DNA of 64,000 nucleotides from Rugamonas brunnea (GTDB lineage Bacteria > Pseudomonadota > Gammaproteobacteria > Burkholderiales > Burkholderiaceae_D): positions 1-64,000 of the forward strand of contig NZ_JACEZT010000013.1 in the NCBI RefSeq assembly GCF_014042345.1, read 5' to 3'. A program made the translations under genes and the position numbers. A model generated the notes under the pieces. It worked only from the letters and a program-made list of their open reading frames with translations. It ran no database searches and had not been told where the DNA came from. Shown here piece after piece: positions 1 to 11,001 of this stretch (the stretch's first letter is position 1; each line of letters begins with the position of its first letter).

Positions 1-411
1 GGCCGCCCCGGCCCCGCCCCCGCCCGCGTGCCGCCCGCGCGACAGGGCCGCGCCGGCGCCCAGCGCGATGCCGGCCAGTGCCACCACCGCCAGCCGGAAC
101 ACGGTGGCCGGCGCCAGCCCCGTCTGGCCGGCGGCCCACGCGACGGGAAGGTTCAGCCATACGATCAGTGGCGGGTTGACTTCCGGGTAATCGACGTACA
201 GCCGCGCCCCCTCGAGCACGCGGCCGGACAGCGCCAGCAGCCAGGCCACGTCGTGGTTCATGGGCAAGCGAAACTGCGCAAGCGTCCCCAGCAGAACAGT
301 CAGCAGCGCAGCCAGCGCCAGCGACGGCCATGGCCAGGATGGCGCGATGCCCGAAACGGCACCGTCACGTCCTGGCAATGGCTGGTACGCGCGCTCGCCG
401 GCGGCGCTCAT
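1..411 (-). CDS. GT-C type integral membrane glycosyltransferase, N-terminal part (gene runs off the left edge)
   Basis: This partial gene encodes 137 visible residues. It begins at an ATG (409-411) that overlaps the TGA of the GtrB gene by four bases. After a short cytoplasmic tail there is a hydrophobic helix near residues 28-45, then a conserved loop with NHDVAWLL, GARLYVDYPEVNPP and a second helix. That loop, with its acidic residues just after the first helix, is typical of polyprenol-phosphate sugar transferases of the ArnT/PMT-like GT-C fold. Placement directly after gtrA and gtrB makes it a good candidate for the third, sugar-transferring member of a Gtr-type glycan-modification set. 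The acceptor and sugar cannot be told, and the C-terminus lies outside the window. Confidence 0.75.
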   Translation of the reverse strand, partial: MSAAGERAYQPLPGRDGAVSGIAPSWPWPSLALAALLTVLLGTLAQFRLPMNHDVAWLLALSGRVLEGARLYVDYPEVNPPLIVWLNLPVAWAAGQTGLAPATVFRLAVVALAGIALGAGAALSRGRHAGGGGAGAA

Positions 412-1346
412 AGCACCGTTTCGATGAAAAAGCGCGGCCGGCGCTTGGTCTCCAGGTACATCTTGGCCACGTACTCGCCCAGCACGCCGATGCTCAGCAA
501 CTGGGTGCCGCCGAGGAAATAGATGGGGATGACGGACGAGGCCCAGCCCGGGATTTCCGTGTTGAGGAACCACTTGCCGTACAAGACCCACCCCACCATC
601 GCGAAGCTGAGCACGAACACGATCAGGCCCATCAGCGCGATCGCGCGCAGCGGCGCCACGCTGAACGAGGTCACGCCGTCGGCCGCCAGCGCCAGCATGC
701 GCACCAGCGGATACTTGCTGGTGCCGGCGTGGCGCGCCGCGCGGTCGTAATGGACCACGGCGCTGCGCAGCCCCAGCAGCGGCAGGATGCCGCGCAGGTA
801 CACATTCACTTCCGCGTAGTCGAGCAGGTGGTCCACGGCGCGCCGGCTCATCAGGCGGTAATCGGCGTGGTCGTGCACCACCTCCACCCCCAGCAGGCGC
901 AGCAGCCGGTAATAGGCGCGCGCCGTGCCGCGCTTGAAGGCGCTGTCGCTGCCGCGGTCGCGCCGCACGCCGTACACGATGTCGCAGCCCTGCGCGTGGT
1001 GGACCAGCATGGCGCTGATCGCCTCGGGATCGTCCTGCAGGTCGGCGTCGATGGTCACCACGGCGTCGCCCCGGGCTACGGACAGCCCGGCCAGCAGCGC
1101 GCGCTGGTGGCCGCAGTTGCGCGACAGCTTGACGCCATGCACGCGCGCGTCGCGCGCGCGCTCGGCCTCGATCAGGGCCCAGGTGCGGTCGGCGCTGCCA
1201 TCGTCGACGAAATACACGGCGCTGTCGGCGCTGGCCTGGCCGGCCGCGCACAAGCGGTCCAGCAAGGCCAGCAGGCGCAGGCTCGCCTCGGGCAGCATCT
1301 CCTGTTCGTTGTAGCAGGGCACGACGATGGCAAGCGTGACGCTCAT
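408..1346 (-). CDS. GtrB-like bactoprenol-phosphate glycosyltransferase (GT2)
   Basis: This 312-residue GT2 enzyme probably moves a sugar from a nucleotide donor to undecaprenyl phosphate on the cytoplasmic face. It shows VVPCYNE near residue 8, VDDGS near 47 and the DADLQDDP metal/nucleotide motif near 97. Two C-terminal membrane helices (about 230-255 and 268-292) are the GtrB/DPM1 layout, and the length matches. The ATG at 1346 overlaps the TGA of the gtrA-like gene (ATGA), so the open frame further upstream is not coding. The three genes gtrA, gtrB and the membrane transferase are consecutive and overlapping, as in O-antigen modification operons. The sugar is not predictable from sequence alone. 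Confidence 0.9.
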   Translation of the reverse strand: MSVTLAIVVPCYNEQEMLPEASLRLLALLDRLCAAGQASADSAVYFVDDGSADRTWALIEAERARDARVHGVKLSRNCGHQRALLAGLSVARGDAVVTIDADLQDDPEAISAMLVHHAQGCDIVYGVRRDRGSDSAFKRGTARAYYRLLRLLGVEVVHDHADYRLMSRRAVDHLLDYAEVNVYLRGILPLLGLRSAVVHYDRAARHAGTSKYPLVRMLALAADGVTSFSVAPLRAIALMGLIVFVLSFAMVGWVLYGKWFLNTEIPGWASSVIPIYFLGGTQLLSIGVLGEYVAKMYLETKRRPRFFIETVL

Positions 1347-1816
1347 CTGGTCTCCATAGCATTGACGGTGCGGCGAAACACGACATGGCGCTGCATCAGG
1401 TAGGACAGCACGGCCTGCGGCGCCAGCCAGAGCGCGCCGGCCGCGTAGGCCCCCAGCCCGGCCCGCAGCAGCACGGCGATGGCCGCCACGTTGACCGCGT
1501 ACAGCACCAGCCAGCCCAGCACATAACGGATAAACAGCGGCCCAAACAGCGGGCCGGACCGCGGGCCGTGCGCGCGGCCGGCCCCATGGCCGAACACCAG
1601 CGTGGCATGGGTGCGGAAGCTGAAGCACACGGCCAGCGCCAGCGCGCCCAGGTTGGCCAGCGCGTAATGCAGGCCCAGCGCCAGCAGCAGCGCGTAGGCG
1701 CCATAGCCGAACGCGGTGTTAAGCGCGCCGGCCAGGCCGAAGCGGAACCAGCGCCGCCGCCACAGGCCCGTCCACAGCGCGCGCAGGGCCGGCGCCGCGC
1801 GCGACCACGCGCTCAT
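1343..1816 (-). CDS. GtrA-like polyprenol-linked sugar flippase
   Basis: This small membrane protein (157 residues from the ATG at 1816) has four predicted transmembrane helices and the GtrA-type start RFGLAGALNTAFGYGAY. It ends with a helix followed by RHVVFRR, also typical. GtrA proteins are thought to flip the undecaprenyl-phosphate-sugar made by GtrB. The TGA overlaps the gtrB ATG. An upstream in-frame TTG at 1843 would add nine residues. I prefer the ATG because a GGAAAG lies a suitable distance in front of it. Confidence 0.88.
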   Translation of the reverse strand: MSAWSRAAPALRALWTGLWRRRWFRFGLAGALNTAFGYGAYALLLALGLHYALANLGALALAVCFSFRTHATLVFGHGAGRAHGPRSGPLFGPLFIRYVLGWLVLYAVNVAAIAVLLRAGLGAYAAGALWLAPQAVLSYLMQRHVVFRRTVNAMETR

Positions 1817-1864
1817 GGTGACCACTTTCCGCGCCCGCCGCAAGAGGCCGTCGTCATATCGGCC

Positions 1865-2692
1865 TCAATCCAGCAACAAACGGTAGAACGCCAGCCGCAG
1901 GCCGCCGTTCAGGCTCGCCATCAGGCGCCCGGCCAGCGTGCCGGCCGGGCCCAGCGCATAACGGGGGTCGGCCGCCAGCCGGTCCATGAAACGGCGGAAG
2001 TCGGCGCCCTGGCGCCGCTCCAGCGCCACGCTCCACGCCGCGCGCGACAGCCGGAACGACGCCAGCGGTTGCGGCAGGTGGCAGGCGTCGCCATGGCGCA
2101 GCAGGCGGCACCAGTAATCGAGGTCCACCACGTAGGGCAGGCTGGCGTCGAACGGGCCGACCGTGCGCGCCAGCTGGCGCCGGAACAACACCGCGCCCGG
2201 TTCGCCGATCAGGTTGGTGCCCCGGCGCAGGCAGCGCCGCACCAGCGCCGGCCCCGCGACCACGCCGCCGCGGCGCGCGCCGCCGCGCACCATCACGGCG
2301 CGCCCGCCCGCGTCGATCACGGTGCGCGCGCAATAGACCAGCGCGATCGCCTGCGCCTGGTCGCGCTCGAGCACCTCGACCTGGCGCGCCAGGCAGTCGG
2401 GCGCGATCAGGTCGTCGTGCGGCAGCAGCTTGATGTAGCGCCCGCGCGCCTCGTCCAGGCAACGGTTCCAGTTCGCCTCGGCGCCCAGGTTGCGCGCGTT
2501 GCACAGGTAGCGGATGCGCGGATCGGTGTAGCTGGCCACCAGCTGGTCGGTGCCGTCCCCGGAATGGTTGTCGATGATGAGCAGTTCGAAATCGGTGTAG
2601 TGCTGGGCCAGCACCGAATCGATGGCCTGGCCCAGCAGGGCCGCGCCACGGTAGGTGGGGATGCAGACGGAAACGGTGGGGACGCCGTTCAT
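1865..2692 (-). CDS. GT2 family glycosyltransferase
   Basis: This 275-residue GT-A fold enzyme starts with VSVCIPTYRGAALL, followed by LLIIDNHSGDGT and the LLPHDDL segment that stands for the metal-binding DXD region. It later has VVDLDYWCRLL, the usual acceptor/base region. There is no membrane helix, so it should be cytoplasmic. The ATG at 2692 puts the first beta strand seven residues in, as usual for the family. The frame stays open upstream to 2983 but that part is proline/arginine-rich and unlike a GT2 N-terminus. It is preceded by 306 bases without a convincing gene and lies in the same direction as the other polysaccharide genes. Confidence 0.85.
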   Translation of the reverse strand: MNGVPTVSVCIPTYRGAALLGQAIDSVLAQHYTDFELLIIDNHSGDGTDQLVASYTDPRIRYLCNARNLGAEANWNRCLDEARGRYIKLLPHDDLIAPDCLARQVEVLERDQAQAIALVYCARTVIDAGGRAVMVRGGARRGGVVAGPALVRRCLRRGTNLIGEPGAVLFRRQLARTVGPFDASLPYVVDLDYWCRLLRHGDACHLPQPLASFRLSRAAWSVALERRQGADFRRFMDRLAADPRYALGPAGTLAGRLMASLNGGLRLAFYRLLLD

Positions 2693-2998
2693 GGCCGGAC
2701 GGCGCGACAGGGTGCTGCCAGCGGGTATGCGTGCGTCACGGAAGGGCCGCCCTTTCGGTGGAGCGCCCGGCGGCGGGAATGCCGGGGCGCGCCGCCATGG
2801 TAACCCGGATGGGGCGGCGGGCGCAAACGGCGGCGCGGCGGTGAACTCTCGCCACCCGCACCGTCGTTGCGTCGCATGAAACCGTCGATAACTGGGAAGA
2901 TCGGTGTTACGGACCGGAAACGGGGGCAGAGAGTCCAGCGCCATGGTAGCGCCAGCCCGCCGCAATGGTTTGCGCCAGATCAAGCCACGACCAGAAAA
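2693..2998. other. 306-base gap inside the glycosyltransferase operon
   Basis: No gene is supported here. The minus frame continuous with the downstream GT2 gene remains open but its translation is low-complexity (Pro/Arg/Ala-rich) with no homologous look. The plus frame only reads antisense. I see no clear promoter or terminator. The gap could be a decayed gene end, or a leader for an internal promoter in front of the GT2 gene. Confidence 0.4.
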
Positions 2999-4120
2999 TC
3001 AGCGCGCGCGCGCCGCCACCACCTCGTGGTACAGGGCCGCGTAGTTGGCCGCCATCCGCTCGGCCGTAAACAGGGCGTGGTAGCGCTCCGCGGCGCGCCG
3101 GCCCATGGCGGCGGCCAGTTCCGGCTGCTCCCACAGGGTGCGCATGGCGGCCCCGAACGCGGGCGGATCGTTGGGCGGCACCACCAGCCCGGTCTCCTGG
3201 TCGATGTTGATGTAAGTGGTGCCGGTGCCGATCTCGCTCGAGATCATGGGCTTGCCGTACATGGCCCCTTCCAGCAGCGAGATGCCGAACGCTTCCGAGC
3301 GCAGGTGGGACGGGAACACCATCGCGTAGCACAGCTGCAGCAGCGCCACCTTGTCCTCCTCGTCCAGCGCGCCCACGAACTGCACGTGGTGCAGGCCCAG
3401 GCGCGCCGCATGGGCCTTGAGCTCCTGCTCGATGGGCCCGGCGCCCACGATCACCACCGGGTAGTCGACGCTGGCCATGGCGTCGAGCAGGATGTGCAAG
3501 CCCTTGTAATAGCGCAGCACGCCGACGAACAGGAAGAAGCGCTCGCCGCACCTGGCACGCCACTTGTCGCGCGTGGCCTGGGACGGCTCCGGATAGATGG
3601 CCTGGTCCAGGCCATAGGTGATGGTGTGGGTCTTGTGCTGGTAGCGGCTCAGCACGGGCGACGAGGCCAGGTAGTTGGGCGAGGTGGCCACGATCGCGTC
3701 CACGCTGCGCAGGAAGCCGCGCTTGAGCGGCGTGTACAGCCGCAGCAGGTTCTTCTGGCGCACGATGTCCGAATGGTAGGTCACCACGCTCGGTTTATCG
3801 ACCCGCGCCAGGAAATGGGCCAGGTCCATGAACGGCCATGGGAAATGGTAATGGATCACGTCGGCCTGGCGCGCCAGCCGCGCCAGCTTGCGGATGGCCG
3901 ACACCGAGAAACCGGTGGAGGCGATCTCGAAATCGAGCGGTACGCGGTGCACCTGGTGGCCTTCGAACGCCAGTTCGGCCGGCTCGGGCTGGCGGGTCAG
4001 CGTCAGCACCTCGTTGCGCACGCCCAGCCGGCCGGTGCCCACGCACAGCTGGCGGATCACCTGCTCGATGCCGCCCCACGTGTCGGGGTAATAGGTCTTG
4101 TAGAAATGAAGCACGCGCAT
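2999..4120 (-). CDS. GT4 family glycosyltransferase
   Basis: This 373-residue GT-B enzyme of the GT4 family carries the N-terminal glycine loop DTWGGIEQVI near residue 13. The second domain has FVGVLRYYKGLHIL and the donor-binding E-x7-E element in SEAFGISLLEGAMYGKP. It is a retaining transferase, cytoplasmic and peripheral, probably adding a sugar such as mannose or rhamnose to a lipid-linked glycan. The gene is 21 bases downstream of the next GT4 gene and belongs to the same minus-strand operon as gmd/rmd. Donor specificity is inferred only from that context. Confidence 0.88.
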   Translation of the reverse strand: MRVLHFYKTYYPDTWGGIEQVIRQLCVGTGRLGVRNEVLTLTRQPEPAELAFEGHQVHRVPLDFEIASTGFSVSAIRKLARLARQADVIHYHFPWPFMDLAHFLARVDKPSVVTYHSDIVRQKNLLRLYTPLKRGFLRSVDAIVATSPNYLASSPVLSRYQHKTHTITYGLDQAIYPEPSQATRDKWRARCGERFFLFVGVLRYYKGLHILLDAMASVDYPVVIVGAGPIEQELKAHAARLGLHHVQFVGALDEEDKVALLQLCYAMVFPSHLRSEAFGISLLEGAMYGKPMISSEIGTGTTYINIDQETGLVVPPNDPPAFGAAMRTLWEQPELAAAMGRRAAERYHALFTAERMAANYAALYHEVVAARAR

Positions 4121-4141
4121 GGGGAATCGGACGCTCGCGCG

Positions 4142-5296
4142 TCACTGGGTAAGGATGGATTGGTAGACGGCCACCGTACGGCGCGCCGTCTCGGCCCAGG
4201 TCAGTTGCAGCGCGCGACGCTGGCCGGCCGCGACCAGGCGCGTGCGCAATGCCTCGTCGCGCACGATGGTGTGCATGGCGGCCGTCCATTCGGGCACCGA
4301 CAGCGGATCCGCTTCCAGCGCCGCGCCCTGGCAGGCCTCGGGCAGCGAGGTCGCGTTCGACGCCACCACCGGCACGCCGCTGGCGAACGCCTCCAGCACC
4401 GGCAGGCCAAAACCTTCGTACAGCGACGGGAACACGAAGGCGCCGCTGCCCGCGTACAGCTGGCGCAGCTCGGCATGTTCGGTCACAGCCGACAGCCAGC
4501 ACACGTTCTCGCCCTGCTGGCGGGCCGCCTCGATGCGGCGCACCAGCTCCTCGCTGCGCCAGCCGGGCGCGCCCACGATCACCAGCTGGCGCGCCGCGCG
4601 CACCACGGGCGGCAGCGCCAGGTAGGCTTGCAGCAGGCGCTCGATGTTCTTGCGCGGCTGCAGGGTGCCGACGGTGAGGAAGTAGCCGGGCCGCAGGCCA
4701 TGGCGCGTCAGTGTGGCGGCCACGTCGGCCGCGTCGGGCGCGTCGAACCAGCATGGATCGACGCCGTGGTACACCACGCTGATGCGGCGCTCGTCCACGC
4801 CGAAGCACTCGACCAGCTCGCGCACCGAGTACTGCGAGCCGGTGATCACATGGTCGGCCTTGCGGGCGGCCTTGGCCTGCAGCCAGTTCTTCAGGCCGCG
4901 CAGGCGCGGGCTGCACCATTCCGGATGGGCGATCGGCAGCGCGTCGTGCAGCGTGGCCACCACCGGGCAATCCATGCGCACAATGCGGTAGTCGGTGGCG
5001 TGGTACAGGTCCAGCGGCTGGCCGTCCGGCCCCAGGTCGCGCACGGCCAGCCGGGCGCTCGACGGCAGGATCAGGTCGCCGATGGTGGCCAGCGTGAACG
5101 ACAGCGGCAAGGCCCGTCCCACGCGCAGGCGCTCGGGCGCGCCCGGTGGCGCGAACGACAGCGGCTGCACCACGCAGCCGGCCCCCGGCAGGTTGGCCAG
5201 CAAGGCCTGGGTGTAGACGCCGATGCCATCCAGGCGGCCGCCCGTCAGCTCGGGCTCCATCGTGGTGGTGGACAGGCCGATGCGCAGCGCGCTCAC
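4142..5296 (-). CDS. GT4 family glycosyltransferase
   Basis: This second GT4 enzyme (384 residues) has the N-terminal GIGVYTQALL loop, a central DLYHATDY segment, FLTVGTLQPRKNIERLL and the E-x7-E motif in YEGFGLPVLEAFASGVPVV. It resembles mannosyl/rhamnosyl transferases of O-antigen clusters. Its ATG overlaps the stop codon of the rmd-like gene by four bases (5293-5296), so the two are probably translationally coupled. That supports, but does not prove, use of the GDP-sugar made by the neighbouring enzymes. Confidence 0.88.
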   Translation of the reverse strand: MSALRIGLSTTTMEPELTGGRLDGIGVYTQALLANLPGAGCVVQPLSFAPPGAPERLRVGRALPLSFTLATIGDLILPSSARLAVRDLGPDGQPLDLYHATDYRIVRMDCPVVATLHDALPIAHPEWCSPRLRGLKNWLQAKAARKADHVITGSQYSVRELVECFGVDERRISVVYHGVDPCWFDAPDAADVAATLTRHGLRPGYFLTVGTLQPRKNIERLLQAYLALPPVVRAARQLVIVGAPGWRSEELVRRIEAARQQGENVCWLSAVTEHAELRQLYAGSGAFVFPSLYEGFGLPVLEAFASGVPVVASNATSLPEACQGAALEADPLSVPEWTAAMHTIVRDEALRTRLVAAGQRRALQLTWAETARRTVAVYQSILTQ

Positions 5297-6225
5297 GCCT
5301 CGTACATCCAGCGCAGCGTGTCGGCCAGCGGCGGCGGCGCCAGCGCGCCCACCACGGCGGCCAGGCGGGCATTATCGCCCGTCAGCCGTTCCACCTCGTT
5401 GGCGCGCACGAAGGCCGGGTTGACATGCACGTTGATGCGGTAGCCGGCGATGTCGGCCATCATGTCCAGCGCCTCGCCCAGCGAATGGGCGCGGCCGGAG
5501 CAGATGTTGAAGGTCTGGCCGGCCGGCGCCGCCGCCAGCAGCGCGCGGTAGCTGGCCGCCACCATGCGCACGTCGGAAAAATCGCGCCACACGTGCAGGT
5601 TGCCCAGTTCGATGTCGGTGGCGCGGCGGCGGAAGTGGCCGACGATCTTGGGCAGCAGGAAGTTCTCGTGCTGGCCCACGCCCGTGTAGTTGAACGGCCG
5701 GGTGATGATCAGGGGCAGCTTGTCCTGCCACAGGCGGGCCATGTACTCCATGGCCAGCTTGCTGACGGCGTAATCGTTGGCCGGCGCGGCCGCCACGTTC
5801 TCGTCGATGACGGGCACGCTGGTGTTGCCGTAGATATTGGCGCTGGACGCCAGCAGCACGGCCGACGGCTTGCGCGCCAGCCCGGCCAGCGCTTCCAGCA
5901 GGTGGCGCGTGCCGACCACATTGACGCGGTAGAACTGCTCGACGTCGGCATGGCCGACGAAGGCGATGCCGGCCAGGTGGGCCACCACATCCGGCTGCAC
6001 CTGTTGCACCATGGCCGCCACGGCGGCGCGGTCGGTCAGGTCGACCGGGTACAAACCGGGAGCGGCCGGGTGGCCCGGCGTGGTGGTGCCATGCACCTCA
6101 TAGCCGGCCGCGCGCAGTTCCTGCTCCAGGTAGCGGCCCGTGAAGCCGGCCAGGCCGGTGACCAGGGCGCGCTTGCCGGCGCCTTCCTGCGCGGCGGCCA
6201 TCAGGGCCAGCGGTGCGGTCGCCAT
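5293..6225 (-). CDS. rmd: GDP-6-deoxy-D-mannose reductase-like SDR epimerase
   Basis: This is an extended short-chain dehydrogenase of 310 residues with the Rossmann motif GLAGFTG near residue 24 and the catalytic Y-x3-K in DYAVSKLAMEY. Sitting nine bases after gmd, it is best read as the enzyme reducing GDP-4-keto-6-deoxy-D-mannose to GDP-D-rhamnose. GDP-L-fucose synthase is the main alternative but would usually look different around the active site. A second in-frame ATG lies eight codons in, so the first residues are uncertain. Confidence 0.78.
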   Translation of the reverse strand: MATAPLALMAAAQEGAGKRALVTGLAGFTGRYLEQELRAAGYEVHGTTTPGHPAAPGLYPVDLTDRAAVAAMVQQVQPDVVAHLAGIAFVGHADVEQFYRVNVVGTRHLLEALAGLARKPSAVLLASSANIYGNTSVPVIDENVAAAPANDYAVSKLAMEYMARLWQDKLPLIITRPFNYTGVGQHENFLLPKIVGHFRRRATDIELGNLHVWRDFSDVRMVAASYRALLAAAPAGQTFNICSGRAHSLGEALDMMADIAGYRINVHVNPAFVRANEVERLTGDNARLAAVVGALAPPPLADTLRWMYEA

Positions 6226-6234
6226 GGCGCGCGC

Positions 6235-7374
<1,140 letters not shown>

Positions 7375-7433
7375 TTATGTCGATTACAACACTTACATCT
7401 TGTTACAGAGCAATTTTTAGCATCAAAAAGCAC

Positions 7434-7502
7434 ACCGGGGTCAGGTCATTCCGTCAGGCAAGCCACACTGCGACTTGCCTGACGGCATGACCTGACCCCG
7501 GT
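7434..7502. repeat. 29-bp-arm inverted repeat (REP-like), between maeB and gmd
   Basis: Two arms (7434-7462 and 7474-7502) are complementary at 28 of 29 positions around an 11-base loop. The arm begins ACCGGGGTCAGGTCAT. It lies 18 bases past the maeB stop, and the minus strand shows a TTTTT run a few bases beyond the hairpin, so it may also act as the maeB terminator. The GGGTCAG core is shared with the inverted repeat at 47683-47771, which suggests a dispersed repeat family. Confidence 0.75.
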
Positions 7503-7520
7503 TTAGGGAGCGGAGGCCGA

Positions 7521-9839
<2,319 letters not shown>

Positions 9840-10021
9840 GCTGTGCAGCCTTCCTGTATGTTCGATCGGAAAGCTTCCGATTTTATCAGACCCATTCTTT
9901 CAATTAAGTAGGTATTTTCACCAACTGTTATAACCATTTTGTATGTAAATGATACGTTGCGAACGGAAATTGCATATCATTAAGTAACAATCGGCCCGCG
10001 CCGGCCCCCTCCACGCTTCGG

Positions 10022-10027
10022 TACAAT
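10022..10027 (+). promoter_or_regulatory. -10 hexamer TACAAT six bases before the thiL start
   Basis: TACAAT is followed by six bases and then the thiL ATG at 10034. Transcription from this box would start at or next to the A of the ATG, giving a leaderless or nearly leaderless message. There is no Shine-Dalgarno sequence in between and no good -35 hexamer. Confidence 0.45.
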
Positions 10028-10033
10028 AGCGCC

Positions 10034-10999
10034 ATGCTCTCCGAATTCGACCTGATCAAGCACTATTTCAACCGCGACCGTCCCGCCCGCGCCACGCTGG
10101 GCATCGGCGACGATTGCGCCCTGCTCACCCCCACGCCCGGCATGCAGATGGCCATCTCGTCCGACATGCTGGTCGAGGGCCGCCACTTCTTCGCCGGCGC
10201 CGAGCCGGTCCAGCTGGGCCACAAGTGCCTGGCCGTGAACCTGTCGGACCTGGCGGCCATGGGTGCGCGTCCCGTGGCCTGCACGCTGGCGCTGGCGCTG
10301 CCGGCGGCCGAGCGCGACTGGCTGCACGGTTTCTCCACCGGCCTGTTCGCGCTGGCCGACGCCCACGATTGCGAACTGATCGGCGGCGACACCACCAAGG
10401 GCCCGCTCAACATCTGCATCACCGTGTTCGGCGAACTGCAGCCGGGCCACGCGCTGCGGCGCGACGCGGCCAAGGTCGGCGACGACATCTGGATCTCGGG
10501 CACCTTGGGCGACGCGCGCCTGGCGCTGGCCGGCTACCTGAACGAGGTGCCGCTGGACGAGGCCAGCCTGCGCGCGGCCGCCGTGCGCATGCATGCGCCC
10601 ACGCCGCGCGTGGAACTGGGCATGCTGCTGGCCCAACAGCGCGTGGCGCACGCGGCGATTGACATCTCCGACGGCCTGGTGGGCGACCTGGGCCACATCC
10701 TGGCCCGCTCGCGCGTGGGCGCCACGCTGGACGTGGACGCGCTGCCGGCCGGCGACGTGCTGGCCACGCGCGACACGGCCCTGCGCCGCGCCTACACGGC
10801 CGCCGGCGGCGACGATTACGAGCTGTGCTTCACGGCCCCGGCCAGCGCGCGCGCGGCGGTGCTGGCGGCGGCCGGCAGCGTGGCCACGCCCGTCACGCGG
10901 GTCGGGCGCATCGAGGCGGAACCGGGACTGCGGCTGGTGGACGCGGCCGGCCACGCGCTCGACTTGAAACTGTCCAGCTTCGACCACTTCACTTCTTAA
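10034..10999 (+). CDS. thiL: thiamine-monophosphate kinase
   Basis: This 321-residue kinase phosphorylates thiamine monophosphate to the active cofactor thiamine diphosphate. It has the N-terminal GIGDDCAL motif that binds Mg-ATP, SSDMLVEGRHF, LAVNLSDLAAMGA, GGDTTKG and IDISDGLVGDLGH, all in the expected AIR-synthase-fold order. Start choice rests on the family N-terminus (SEFDLIKHYF) and the TACAAT box just ahead. pgpA or nusB, common partners elsewhere, are absent. The next gene converges from the minus strand only two bases away. Confidence 0.95.
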   Translation: MLSEFDLIKHYFNRDRPARATLGIGDDCALLTPTPGMQMAISSDMLVEGRHFFAGAEPVQLGHKCLAVNLSDLAAMGARPVACTLALALPAAERDWLHGFSTGLFALADAHDCELIGGDTTKGPLNICITVFGELQPGHALRRDAAKVGDDIWISGTLGDARLALAGYLNEVPLDEASLRAAAVRMHAPTPRVELGMLLAQQRVAHAAIDISDGLVGDLGHILARSRVGATLDVDALPAGDVLATRDTALRRAYTAAGGDDYELCFTAPASARAAVLAAAGSVATPVTRVGRIEAEPGLRLVDAAGHALDLKLSSFDHFTS

Positions 11000-11001
11000 T
11001 T

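Noticed and set aside
2693..2998. N-terminal extension of the GT2 gene to 2983
   Set aside because: The added residues are Pro/Arg-rich and precede the normal family start VSVCIPTYR. The ATG at 2692 fits better.
2867..5443. A very long plus-strand open frame opposite the GT4 genes
   Set aside because: Its translation is rich in His, Gln, Arg and Gly without any fold pattern, while the minus strand encodes clear glycosyltransferases. It is a by-product of high GC content.
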